From positions 744,001 through 808,000 of the forward strand of contig NZ_QUDV01000001.1 in assembly GCF_003477705.1 (NCBI RefSeq): DNA of 64,000 nucleotides, read 5' to 3'. The DNA comes from Dorea sp. AF36-15AT. GTDB lineage: Bacteria > Bacillota > Clostridia > Lachnospirales > Lachnospiraceae. Of this stretch, positions 27,551-34,895 are shown piece by piece. The translations under genes were made by a program, and so were the position numbers. Under the pieces are notes generated by a model. That model saw nothing but the letters and a program-made list of their open reading frames with translations. It did not search any database and was not told the origin of the DNA. Positions within the stretch are counted from its first letter, which is position 1. Every line of letters starts with the position of its first letter.

Positions 27551-27578
27551 AGGGACAAGTACGTATGTATTTGTCCCT
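27551..27578 (-). terminator. Hairpin between rplS and lepB
   Basis: AGGGACAA pairs with TTGTCCCT around a 12-nt loop, followed by GCTTTTG on the minus strand. Probably a partial terminator. Confidence 0.6.
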
Positions 27579-27590
27579 TCTCATGTGTAA

Positions 27591-27938
27591 CTATTTTACT
27601 AATTCTTTAACCTTTGCAGCCTTACCGATACGTCCTCTCAGGTAGTTCAGTTTCGCTCTTCTTACTTTACCTCTGCGTACAACTTCAACCTTCTCAACGT
27701 TTGGTGAATGCAATGGCCATGTCTTCTCAACGCCAACACCGTTAGAATTCTTTCTTACAGTGAATGTAGCTCTTGAGCTTCCACCCTGTTTCTTAAGAAC
27801 AGTACCCTCGAAAACCTGAATTCTTTCGCGGTTACCCTCTTTGATCTTACCGTAAACTTTTACAGTATCGCCAACATTAAACTGTGGCACGTTCTCTTTG
27901 AGCTGTTCTGCTTCAATACTCTTAATAATATCGTTCAT
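27591..27938 (-). CDS. rplS: 50S ribosomal protein L19
   Basis: 115 residues, standard length. [20 protein letters not shown] and the conserved C-terminal [14 protein letters not shown] region identify L19, at the 30S-50S interface. Last gene of the ylxM-ffh-rpsP operon; it may also have its own promoter at 28024-28052. Confidence 0.98.
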   Translation of the reverse strand: MNDIIKSIEAEQLKENVPQFNVGDTVKVYGKIKEGNRERIQVFEGTVLKKQGGSSRATFTVRKNSNGVGVEKTWPLHSPNVEKVEVVRRGKVRRAKLNYLRGRIGKAAKVKELVK

Positions 27939-28023
27939 TGTGCGACCTCCTTATTATTCGGATGTTCTTAATACGTCCTATTACAGTATCAGAGGACCAT
28001 CTCTTCTTCTCACAACGTATTAT

Positions 28024-28052
28024 ATACTATCATACCATCACAGACTTTGCAA
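28024..28052 (-). promoter_or_regulatory. Possible internal promoter for rplS
   Basis: Minus strand TTGCAA (28047-28052), 17 bp, TAGTAT (28024-28029), overlapping the trmD 3' end and about 85 nt before rplS. Confidence 0.4.
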
Positions 28053-28797
28053 GCTTTTTTTCTTCTTCTGTGAGATTTGCTTTTTCCAGAAGATCCGGAC
28101 GATTCTTTGCAGTACGAATCACTGACTGCTCTCTGCGCCATTTCTCAATATTCGCATGATGTCCGGACAACAATACCGGCGGCACCTGCTTCTCATGCCA
28201 GATCTCCGGTCTGGAATACTGCGGGTATTCTAACAGATTATCCTGAAAACTCTCGAATTCAGCAGATACATCATTATGAAGCACACCCGGCACCATCCTG
28301 GACACGGCATCTACCATGACCATCGCCGGAAGTTCACCACCCGTCAGCACATAATCACCAATTGATACATAATCTGTAACGATTTCATCTAATACACGCT
28401 CGTCAATCCCTTCATAATGTCCACATAAAAAGATCAGTTCCTCTTCCTGTGCAAGCTCTTCCGCCATCCCCTGCGTAAATGTCTGACCCTGTGGTGACAT
28501 GTACAGCACTCTGGGCTTCTTTTTTTCGACACATAGCTCACTGTCTGCGCCGCCTTGTGTATGGATCTTGTCTATAATTGCCTGATAGCACTGATAGACA
28601 GGCTCTGCCTGCATCAGCATCCCGGCACCACCACCATAAGGATAATCATCTACACTGTTATGCTTATTAAATGCATAATCACGGATATTCACCGCTTCAA
28701 TAGATAAGATTCCTTTGCTGATCGCACGTCCTGTAATACTGGTATTCAGTCCTCCCATCACCATTTCCGGGAATAGTGTCATAATATGAATATTCAT
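28030..28797 (-). CDS. trmD: tRNA (guanine-N1)-methyltransferase TrmD
   Basis: 255 residues. Makes m1G37. The SPOUT knot segments VLYMSPQGQTF, ICGHYEGIDERV-type FLCGHYEGID and SIGDYVLTGGELPAMVM are all present. Its ATG overlaps the rimM stop by one base, the usual rimM-trmD coupling. Confidence 0.97.
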   Translation of the reverse strand: MNIHIMTLFPEMVMGGLNTSITGRAISKGILSIEAVNIRDYAFNKHNSVDDYPYGGGAGMLMQAEPVYQCYQAIIDKIHTQGGADSELCVEKKKPRVLYMSPQGQTFTQGMAEELAQEEELIFLCGHYEGIDERVLDEIVTDYVSIGDYVLTGGELPAMVMVDAVSRMVPGVLHNDVSAEFESFQDNLLEYPQYSRPEIWHEKQVPPVLLSGHHANIEKWRREQSVIRTAKNRPDLLEKANLTEEEKKLAKSVMV

Positions 28798-29303
28798 TAC
28801 ACCAGGCCCTCCATCAGGTGAATCGTCATGCGTTCCTCATCCATATCTACATCAAGGATACACTCTCTAATCGCAGGAATCAGTACTTCGCCATGTTCCA
28901 GGGAATCAATGATATAGACATCATTAGCTCCTGTTTCCATAACATCTTTCAGCGTACCGAATTCACTGCCGTCTTCTGTGTATACCTTCATGCCTATCAT
29001 ATCTGCAATAAAGTACTCATCCTCGTCAAGATCCACCGCATCCTCACGGTCGATCATCAGGCTCTTTCCTCTATATTTTTCAATGTCATTAATATTGTCG
29101 ATCCCCTTAAATTTCAGGATTGCAAATTGCTTAAAAAACTTCACATTCTGGATTTCTAATGGAAGCATCTCTCTCCCGGTATCCAGATACACTTTCTTTA
29201 ACTGTCTGAAACGTGTTACATCATCTGTCGTTGGAAATACTTTTACTTCTCCGCGCACCCCATGTGTTGACGAAATCACGCCTACCTGCAACTGTTTTTC
29301 CAT
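28797..29303 (-). CDS. rimM: 16S rRNA processing protein RimM
   Basis: 168 residues. [15 protein letters not shown] opens the RimM domain; a PRC-barrel half follows ([13 protein letters not shown]). Helps mature the 30S head with S19. The ATG at 29303 follows AAGGAG; a longer frame to 29393 has no site and would run through three leader hairpins. Confidence 0.95.
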   Translation of the reverse strand: MEKQLQVGVISSTHGVRGEVKVFPTTDDVTRFRQLKKVYLDTGREMLPLEIQNVKFFKQFAILKFKGIDNINDIEKYRGKSLMIDREDAVDLDEDEYFIADMIGMKVYTEDGSEFGTLKDVMETGANDVYIIDSLEHGEVLIPAIRECILDVDMDEERMTIHLMEGLV

Positions 29304-29325
29304 CTTACTCTCCTTACTCACTAAA

Positions 29326-29369
29326 TGAGCAGACTGACACCTGCTCAATATAATCGTGTAAGCACGATT
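29326..29369 (-). promoter_or_regulatory. Two small hairpins in the rimM leader
   Basis: TGAGCAG pairs with CTGCTCA (29326-29347), and AATCGTG pairs with CACGATT (29352-29369). They follow a terminator-like hairpin and precede the rimM ribosome site; possible attenuation or protein-binding leader. Confidence 0.4.
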
Positions 29370-29393
29370 TCTGCATAGCGGCTTATTGCACAA

Positions 29394-29416
29394 AAAGTCC
29401 CCAATCAGGGGACTTT
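29394..29416 (-). terminator. Terminator-like hairpin between khpA and rimM
   Basis: AAAGTCCCC pairs with GGGGACTTT around a 5-nt loop, followed by TTTTTG on the minus strand. It lies just after the khpA stop, so it may reduce rimM-trmD-rplS expression relative to rpsP. Confidence 0.75.
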
Positions 29417-29421
29417 CTATA

Positions 29422-29652
29422 TTAATCAGCGATATCTACAATCACTTTACGATCTTCCTTGGCTGCAGCTGCTTTTACAACCGAACGGATTGCCTTGGCA
29501 ATTCTTCCCTGCTTACCGATGACTTTGCCCATGTCAGACTCTGCCACATGAACCTCGACAACGGTAGCTTTCTCTTCCTGCTTCTCAGTTACAACTACTT
29601 CATCCGGATTATCGACCAATGCTTTTGTAATGACTTCAACCAATTCTTTCAC
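29422..29652 (-). CDS. khpA: KH-domain RNA-binding protein KhpA
   Basis: 76 residues, the family length. KH loop [15 protein letters not shown]. KhpA with KhpB/Jag binds many RNAs and affects cell elongation. The start is GTG at 29650-29652, chosen because GGAGG lies 8 nt upstream and the product has the normal length; the longer open frame would overlap rpsP. Conserved position after rpsP. Confidence 0.93.
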   Translation of the reverse strand: MKELVEVITKALVDNPDEVVVTEKQEEKATVVEVHVAESDMGKVIGKQGRIAKAIRSVVKAAAAKEDRKVIVDIAD

Positions 29653-29674
29653 GAATGAACACCTCCGCCAATAC

Positions 29675-29920
29675 TTATTTTTCGATACCGGCTGCCTTGA
29701 AAAGCTTTCCAACTACTTCTGTTGGCTGTGCTCCATTGTTAAGCCACTTCTTAGCTGCTTCCTCATTGATAGAGAAACCACTTGGTTCAAGGTTCGGATC
29801 ATATGTTCCGATCTCCTCGATAAATCTTCCATCTCTTGGGGATCTGGAATCTGCTACAACGATTCTATAGAAAGGAGCCTTCTTCTGTCCCATTCTTCTT
29901 AATCTGATCTTTACTGCCAT
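29675..29920 (-). CDS. rpsP: 30S ribosomal protein S16
   Basis: 81 residues. [20 protein letters not shown] and [16 protein letters not shown] are the S16 signature. The ATG at 29920 has GGAGG 8 nt upstream. Confidence 0.98.
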   Translation of the reverse strand: MAVKIRLRRMGQKKAPFYRIVVADSRSPRDGRFIEEIGTYDPNLEPSGFSINEEAAKKWLNNGAQPTEVVGKLFKAAGIEK

Positions 29921-29965
29921 TTCATTCACCTCCGTATAATTTTAAATTATTTTCATTAATATATG

Positions 29966-31324
29966 TTAAAAAGGTAATCTGAATTTTCCCTTTTTACCAC
30001 CTCTGCCCATTTTGTTCATGGATTTCATCATCTTTTTCATCTCATTGAACTGCTTGACCATACGGTTCACCTGACTGATATCCACTCCTGCACCTTTAGC
30101 AATCCTGTGCTTTCTGGAAGGATTCATCAAATCCGGATTCTCGCGTTCTTCCGGCGTCATAGAATAGATCATTGCTTCCATTCGTGCCATCTGCTTCTCT
30201 GCTTCGCTTGTCTGCTCATCTGAGATCTTTAATCCCTTGCCGCCAAGTGCTCCCATTCCCGGAAGCATTCCAAGAATACCTGACATACCACCCATCTTCT
30301 TCATCTGCTGGGTACTCGCAAGAAAATCATTGTAATCAAACTGATTCTTCTTCATCTTCTGAGTCAGCTGTTTTGCCTGATTTTCATCAATCTCAGCCTC
30401 TGCCTTCTCAATCAGAGACAACACATCTCCCATACCCAGTATTCTGGATGCCATACGGCTTGGATAAAACTGTTCCAGATCCGATAGCTTCTCACCCATA
30501 CCTACATAAAGGATTGGTTTGCCGGTTACTGCCTTAACTGATAACGCTGCACCACCACGAGTATCACCGTCCAACTTGGTAACGATCACACCGTCAATGC
30601 CTACCTTCTGATCAAATTCAGCTGCCACATTAACAGCATCCTGACCCGTCATCGCATCGATTACAAGAATCGTCTGATGTACCTCAACGGTCTCTTTAAT
30701 CTCCTGCAGTTCCTGCATCATGTCCTCATCAATATGAAGACGTCCGGCTGTATCCAAAATCACGATATTATTATCGTTCTTCTTTGCATGTTCCAGAGCT
30801 GCCTTAGCAATATTCGCCGGCTTGTGATTCTCACCCATGGAGAAGACTTCTACTCCCTGTTTCTCACCGTTGATCTGCAACTGTTTGATCGCTGCAGGGC
30901 GATATACATCACATGCTACCAGAAGCGGCTTCTTACCTTTCAGCTTAAACTTGCCTGCAAGCTTAGCTGTGGTCGTTGTCTTACCAGCTCCCTGAAGACC
31001 TGCCATCATGATTACGGTAATTGCCTTGCCCGGCTGAAGCTGAATCTCTGTAGTCGTAGATCCCATAAGCTTCACAAGCTCTTCATTAACGATCTTGATG
31101 ACCATTTGTCCAGGGTTCAGTCCATTCATAACATCTTGACCGACTGCTCGTTCCTGAACATTTTTAATAAAATCCTTAACTACTTTAAAGTTAACGTCCG
31201 CAGCGAGAAGTGCCCGTTTGATCTCCTTCATCGCTTCCTTTACGTCTGCCTCTGTCAGGCGCCCCTTACTTCTAAGGTTCTTAAATACATTCTGAAGTTT
31301 TTCTGTCAAACTGTCAAAAGCCAT
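29966..31324 (-). CDS. ffh: Signal recognition particle protein Ffh
   Basis: 452 residues: N domain, G domain (GLQGAGKTTTTAKLA, DTAGRL, TKLDGD) and a Met-rich M domain (from about 320) that binds 4.5S RNA and signal peptides. Partner of FtsY, also in this window. Begins 1 nt after ylxM. Confidence 0.98.
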   Translation of the reverse strand: MAFDSLTEKLQNVFKNLRSKGRLTEADVKEAMKEIKRALLAADVNFKVVKDFIKNVQERAVGQDVMNGLNPGQMVIKIVNEELVKLMGSTTTEIQLQPGKAITVIMMAGLQGAGKTTTTAKLAGKFKLKGKKPLLVACDVYRPAAIKQLQINGEKQGVEVFSMGENHKPANIAKAALEHAKKNDNNIVILDTAGRLHIDEDMMQELQEIKETVEVHQTILVIDAMTGQDAVNVAAEFDQKVGIDGVIVTKLDGDTRGGAALSVKAVTGKPILYVGMGEKLSDLEQFYPSRMASRILGMGDVLSLIEKAEAEIDENQAKQLTQKMKKNQFDYNDFLASTQQMKKMGGMSGILGMLPGMGALGGKGLKISDEQTSEAEKQMARMEAMIYSMTPEERENPDLMNPSRKHRIAKGAGVDISQVNRMVKQFNEMKKMMKSMNKMGRGGKKGKFRLPF

Positions 31325-31325
31325 A

Positions 31326-31670
31326 CTATAACTCCTCTAAGATCTCATCTGATATCTTACGTATCTCGGACTTTAACACCGATATATCTTCCGCTGGTTC
31401 CTGATCCAGAATCTCCCGTATCTTATGGATCTGTTCTTTCACTGTGAGAAATCTTGAAACAAGATGAAGCTTCTCTTCATACTCCTGCAATGTGCGGTCA
31501 CAGCGCTTCACCAGATCATGTACTCCCTGTCTGCTGATTCCTGCATCTCTCGCAATCTCTCCAAGCGATAAATCTTCCAATATAAACTGCTCATAGATCT
31601 CTTTCTGGTGATCTGTAAGTAATTCACCGTAAAAATCATAGAGCAAAGCCTGTTTTAATAATTCATCCAT
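31326..31670 (-). CDS. ylxM: YlxM, UPF0122 SRP-associated HTH protein
   Basis: 114 residues. Sigma-factor-region-4-like HTH (DLSLGEIARDAGISRQGVHDLVKR). In Firmicutes it is always upstream of ffh and interacts with the SRP; here it is first in the operon, directly coupled to ffh. Confidence 0.93.
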   Translation of the reverse strand: MDELLKQALLYDFYGELLTDHQKEIYEQFILEDLSLGEIARDAGISRQGVHDLVKRCDRTLQEYEEKLHLVSRFLTVKEQIHKIREILDQEPAEDISVLKSEIRKISDEILEEL

Positions 31671-31687
31671 CGTTTCTCACCTGTGTT

Positions 31688-31716
31688 ATCATACACTACC
31701 CGCGAATGGGTGTCAA
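31688..31716 (-). promoter_or_regulatory. Promoter of the ylxM-ffh-rpsP operon
   Basis: Minus strand TTGACA (31711-31716), exactly 17 bp, TATGAT (31688-31693), about 20 nt before ylxM. Confidence 0.75.
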
Positions 31717-31810
31717 GTATTTTTTCTTTACACCTTAAAATTCTTTCACACATTTTCTTCTCTCACATATGATGTACTGTAAAATCAAATATCCCATGGA
31801 GGTCTATTCA

Positions 31811-32077
31811 ATGAGCGATTTATCTAACTGTGGTTGCGGATGTGACAATAATGTTAACGGATGTGGTTGCGGACGCGGTGACTGCGGATGTGGATGTGGT
31901 TTCGGAAATAACAGTTGTCTCTGGATTATTCTTCTGCTCATCTGCTGTGGCGGATGTGGCAACGGCTTCGGACACGGTGGCGACTGTGGTTGCGGAGGCG
32001 GTAATGACAACTGTCTCTGGATTATTCTTCTGCTTATCTGCTGTGGTGGATGCGGCAATGGCTTTGGCTGCTGCTAA
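31811..32077 (+). CDS. Cys/Gly-rich small protein (high-cysteine HCB-type)
   Basis: 88 residues with 20 Cys and many Gly. It contains two nearly identical units, each a CLWIILLLICCGGCGNGFG hydrophobic stretch, preceded by Cys-Gly clusters; the two copies are also alike in DNA with mostly synonymous changes, so an internal duplication. Clostridial relatives are labelled chorion-class high-cysteine HCB protein 13; function unknown, with a spore-surface role suspected. ATG at 31811 follows GGAGG by 8 nt. CATATGATG upstream vaguely resembles a sporulation sigma -10. Confidence 0.8.
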   Translation: MSDLSNCGCGCDNNVNGCGCGRGDCGCGCGFGNNSCLWIILLLICCGGCGNGFGHGGDCGCGGGNDNCLWIILLLICCGGCGNGFGCC

Positions 32078-32113
32078 ATTTCCATCTATTCTGCCGGTCT
32101 ATACATCTGACCT

Positions 32114-32145
32114 TATGCGGGGATATCTTCTTTTATCCCCGCATA
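32114..32145 (+). other. 12-bp perfect hairpin after the Cys-rich gene
   Basis: TATGCGGGGATA pairs with TATCCCCGCATA around an 8-nt loop. There is no U-run after it, so it is more likely a processing or stabilising structure than a full terminator. Confidence 0.6.
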
Positions 32146-32179
32146 TACATAGTAAGACTTTATCTTCAGGCAGTGTGCT

Positions 32180-32596
32180 ATGGAAAAACGACCGATCTTT
32201 CCGATGACTCAACTGGATACACTCGTAACTACGCAGGAACTTCAGCTCATGAAACTGATGCTGCCTTATATTCCTGCCAATATGCGTGGTATGCTTGCTG
32301 TGTATATCAAGTTTACTGAATTCACAAATACTATTCATCTGTTCCATAGTACAGGCAATGGTTCCCCAGACGGTCCAATACATAGCAAAAGTATTCATTC
32401 ACCAGAAGATATCCTACAGGATCTGAGTTCTTTCATGGATCCTGCCGAAGCTGATAATATCAGCATGATATTCAATATGATGAATATAATGAAACAAATG
32501 GACCCATCCGGCTTCGCCTCTCCGGAAAGCAACAGCGAGATGTCTCAGATGATAGATCTGTTCGATAATATAATGAAAGGAAATGATGAAAAATGA
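32180..32596 (+). CDS. Unknown protein, 138 residues
   Basis: Not recognised. Met-rich helical protein (many Met in LQLMKLMLPYIPANMRGMLAV and in FNMMNIMKQMD), no membrane helix or Cys. A weak AGG site precedes the ATG. It overlaps the next gene by 4 nt (ATGA), so the two are probably made together. It lies downstream of the Cys-rich gene on the same strand. Confidence 0.7.
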   Translation: MEKRPIFPMTQLDTLVTTQELQLMKLMLPYIPANMRGMLAVYIKFTEFTNTIHLFHSTGNGSPDGPIHSKSIHSPEDILQDLSSFMDPAEADNISMIFNMMNIMKQMDPSGFASPESNSEMSQMIDLFDNIMKGNDEK

Positions 32597-32874
32597 TGGA
32601 CTGGACAACACATCCCGGCATGAATAATCTCGATCCTCTGAAACGTGAGATCATACGTACCGCCGCAAAGCAGGTACAGGGTAAAAGCGGTAACCAGATG
32701 GCTACTGTTATGATGGCACTGATCACCAGTGCAAGAAAACATAATATAAACTTTTCACCGGAAGAAATGTCATTGATCTTAGAAATACTAAAAGACGGAA
32801 AAAATCCTGATGAGCAAAAACAGATTGATAATATGGTATCAATGGTTATAAATGTGATAAAAGAAAACTCCTGA
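32593..32874 (+). CDS. Unknown small helical protein, 93 residues
   Basis: Not recognised. It begins MMDWTTHPGMNNLDPLKREII and is predicted mainly helical (AAKQVQGKSGNQMATVMMALI, FSPEEMSLILEILKDG). Coupled to the preceding gene by an ATGA overlap. A second Met directly after the first is an equally possible start. Similar short pairs exist in Lachnospiraceae, but I know no function for them. Confidence 0.7.
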   Translation: MMDWTTHPGMNNLDPLKREIIRTAAKQVQGKSGNQMATVMMALITSARKHNINFSPEEMSLILEILKDGKNPDEQKQIDNMVSMVINVIKENS

Positions 32875-32893
32875 CAGTCACACTCTGCCAGGA
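32868..32893. terminator. Hairpin terminator, best on the minus strand
   Basis: CTCCTGACAG pairs with CTGCCAGGAG (one mismatch). On the minus strand it is followed by TTTTCTTTT, so it ends the PTS operon 1 transcript; on the plus strand the tail is poor. Confidence 0.8.
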
Positions 32894-32933
32894 GCTTCCA
32901 AGTATAATTGAGAGAAAAAATAAGTTTTAAAAT

Positions 32934-33626
32934 CTACTGCCCATAGTATGCATTTGCACCATGTTTACGCATATAATGTTTTTCAATTAATTCTTGTGGT
33001 GCTTCTTTTACTCCGGGATTAATAAGCTCCGTCCGATAAGCCATCTTTGCACATTCTTCCAAAACGACAGAATTATGTACTGCCTCCGCACTGCTCTTTC
33101 CCCAGGTAAACGGTCCGTGATTTTTACATAACACAGCTGGTACCGATAAAACATCTTTTTGAAATCTACGAAATTCTTCAACAATAACATTTCCTGTATT
33201 GGTTTCATAATCCTCGTCAATTTCATTTTTTGTCAAATTACGTACACACGGCACTTCACCATAAATATAATCTGCATGCGTTGTTCCATAACAAGGAATA
33301 CTCCTACCCGCCTGTGCCCAGCTGGTTGCATATGGAGAATGCGTATGCACAATACCACCTATTTCCGGAAAAGCTTTATATAAAACAATATGCGTAGGCA
33401 TATCTGAAGAAGGTTTATACTCTCCTTCAACCACATTTCCTTGAAGATCAATAAGTACCATTTTTTCCGGGCTTAACTCATCATACGGTACTCCGCTCGG
33501 TTTAATAGCAACCAACCCTGTTGCCGAATCTATCTCACTTGCGTTTCCCCAGGTAAATGTCACCAATCGATATTTCGGCAACATCATGTTTGCCTTATAT
33601 ACTCTTCGCTTCAGTTCTTCTAACAT
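32934..33626 (-). CDS. L-ribulose-5-phosphate 4-epimerase family (AraD/SgbE/UlaF)
   Basis: 230 residues. Zinc His pair H94/H96 in IVHTHSPYA, KPSSDMPTH with the Asp that epimerases use where fuculose aldolases have Glu, and TTHADYIYGEVPCVR. Converts L-ribulose-5-P to D-xylulose-5-P. Last gene of PTS operon 1, so it probably delivers the product of an imported pentitol or ascorbate-like compound to the pentose phosphate pathway. Confidence 0.88.
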   Translation of the reverse strand: MLEELKRRVYKANMMLPKYRLVTFTWGNASEIDSATGLVAIKPSGVPYDELSPEKMVLIDLQGNVVEGEYKPSSDMPTHIVLYKAFPEIGGIVHTHSPYATSWAQAGRSIPCYGTTHADYIYGEVPCVRNLTKNEIDEDYETNTGNVIVEEFRRFQKDVLSVPAVLCKNHGPFTWGKSSAEAVHNSVVLEECAKMAYRTELINPGVKEAPQELIEKHYMRKHGANAYYGQ

Positions 33627-33629
33627 TTT

Positions 33630-34286
33630 CTATGCTTCCACGATTGGCTTTTGTCCATATCGTCTAAATACCTCAACTGCTGTTTCTACCTGTTCTGCAT
33701 TCAGTTCCGGTACATCCTGGTTCATACTATAAGCAATAGAATAAGTTTTAGCTGCTTCTTCCAGATAAACGCAAGCACACAGTGCCTGTTTCAAACTGTC
33801 TCCAACACCGATTACGCCGTGATGTTTTAAGATGACTGCTAATTTATCTCCCATATTCTCAACTGCTTCGATACCCATCTGTTCACTTGCCGCTGATGAA
33901 TATGGACATACTTTTACCGCTCCACGTGTTGCGTTTGCCAATGTTGTAAGGTTGCATGGCAGTTCTTCTGTTACAAGCCCAACACCTGTTGCATATGGCT
34001 GGTGGGTATGAATAACTGCATTTACTTCTGGCATATGTTTTAAAATATATAAAAGCGCTACAGTATCTACCGATGGTTTCCTTTCACCTTCAATAATATT
34101 TCCTTCTATATCCATTACCAGAACATCTTCTGGTACCATATCTTCGTAAATCATACCTGATGGAGTTACCAGGATTTCACCTGTCGGCATACGGAGAGTC
34201 ACATTACCTCCTGACAATGTAACAAGTCCATAACGATCCAATTTTTTTCCTGCTTCAATAATACTGATTTTTTCTTGTTCAAACAT
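33630..34286 (-). CDS. Class II aldolase/adducin-family protein
   Basis: 218 residues. Zinc site H93/H95 in VIHTHQPYA and substrate loop LSGGNVTLRM. Often annotated L-fuculose-phosphate aldolase, but the residue equivalent to the aldolase Glu is D74 (PSVDT), as in epimerases, so the reaction could be aldol cleavage or epimerisation. It lies 3 nt upstream of the AraD-type gene; two paralogous active sites in one operon suggest successive steps. Confidence 0.78.
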   Translation of the reverse strand: MFEQEKISIIEAGKKLDRYGLVTLSGGNVTLRMPTGEILVTPSGMIYEDMVPEDVLVMDIEGNIIEGERKPSVDTVALLYILKHMPEVNAVIHTHQPYATGVGLVTEELPCNLTTLANATRGAVKVCPYSSAASEQMGIEAVENMGDKLAVILKHHGVIGVGDSLKQALCACVYLEEAAKTYSIAYSMNQDVPELNAEQVETAVEVFRRYGQKPIVEA

Positions 34287-34299
34287 CGTATTGCACTCC

Positions 34300-34812
34300 T
34301 TATTTTCTACGCGCGCGACCTCTTTTTATTGATTTTGTTTCTTCACTGCCACGCACTGCTCTGGCTTTCAATCCTTCTGGATCAATTTCAACTTCCTTAT
34401 GAAACAGATACTGAAATAATTCATTTCCATCATTAAAATAATAACAATTCACCCAATATCGACCTCTAAAAATACCTGCTTCATTTATACGTACGAACAT
34501 TTTGGTTCCGGAAGCCAATGGCTTACATTTAAAACGTTTCACTTCGTTCCAGTCATAATGATGTGATTTATGATAAGCTGAAAATGTAATTCCCTGATCA
34601 CTCACTTCAACTTTTGACGGATTGGCTATCGATACGAAAGTTTCCCACACAAAATATCCGGCAACAACAGCTGCTACTACCCATAAAGCCGGAACATTTG
34701 TTGTAAAAATACTAAACAATGAATACGCTAAAATAAAAGCACAAAATATAGCCGTAATAGTTATCTTAGTCCTGTAAACTTTTGTATCATATTCATAAAT
34801 CTTTGCGTTCAT
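34300..34812 (-). CDS. Unknown two-helix membrane protein with a possible PH-like domain
   Basis: 170 residues. Two membrane helices (about 18-36 and 43-62), then a beta-rich soluble part (VEVSDQGITFSAYHKSHHYDWNEVKRF) that resembles bacterial PH/YcxB-like domains, and a basic tail (SIKRGRARRK). Family assignment is tentative. It sits inside PTS operon 1 between the IIC gene and the aldolase, an unusual position for a non-metabolic protein. Confidence 0.65.
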   Translation of the reverse strand: MNAKIYEYDTKVYRTKITITAIFCAFILAYSLFSIFTTNVPALWVVAAVVAGYFVWETFVSIANPSKVEVSDQGITFSAYHKSHHYDWNEVKRFKCKPLASGTKMFVRINEAGIFRGRYWVNCYYFNDGNELFQYLFHKEVEIDPEGLKARAVRGSEETKSIKRGRARRK

Positions 34813-34848
34813 TGTGCTTCCTCCTCAGTCAGTTTCCCTTGTTTTTTT

Positions 34849-34884
34849 AATTACAGGCACCATACAATGATGATGCCTGTAATT
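34849..34884 (-). other. 11-bp hairpin between IIC and the PH-like gene
   Basis: AATTACAGGCA pairs perfectly with TGCCTGTAATT. The minus-strand sequence after it is A-rich, not U-rich, so not a normal terminator; it may stabilise or separate the upstream PTS message. Confidence 0.5.
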
Positions 34885-34895
34885 GGAAAACTATC

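Noticed and set aside
31804..32058. Pro/Gln-rich frame opposite the Cys-rich gene
   Set aside because: Pure antisense shadow of the Cys/Gly codons; no start signal.
31804..32077. Possible CRISPR or tandem DNA repeat
   Set aside because: The repeated DNA is inside a coding frame as two protein units, without spacers.
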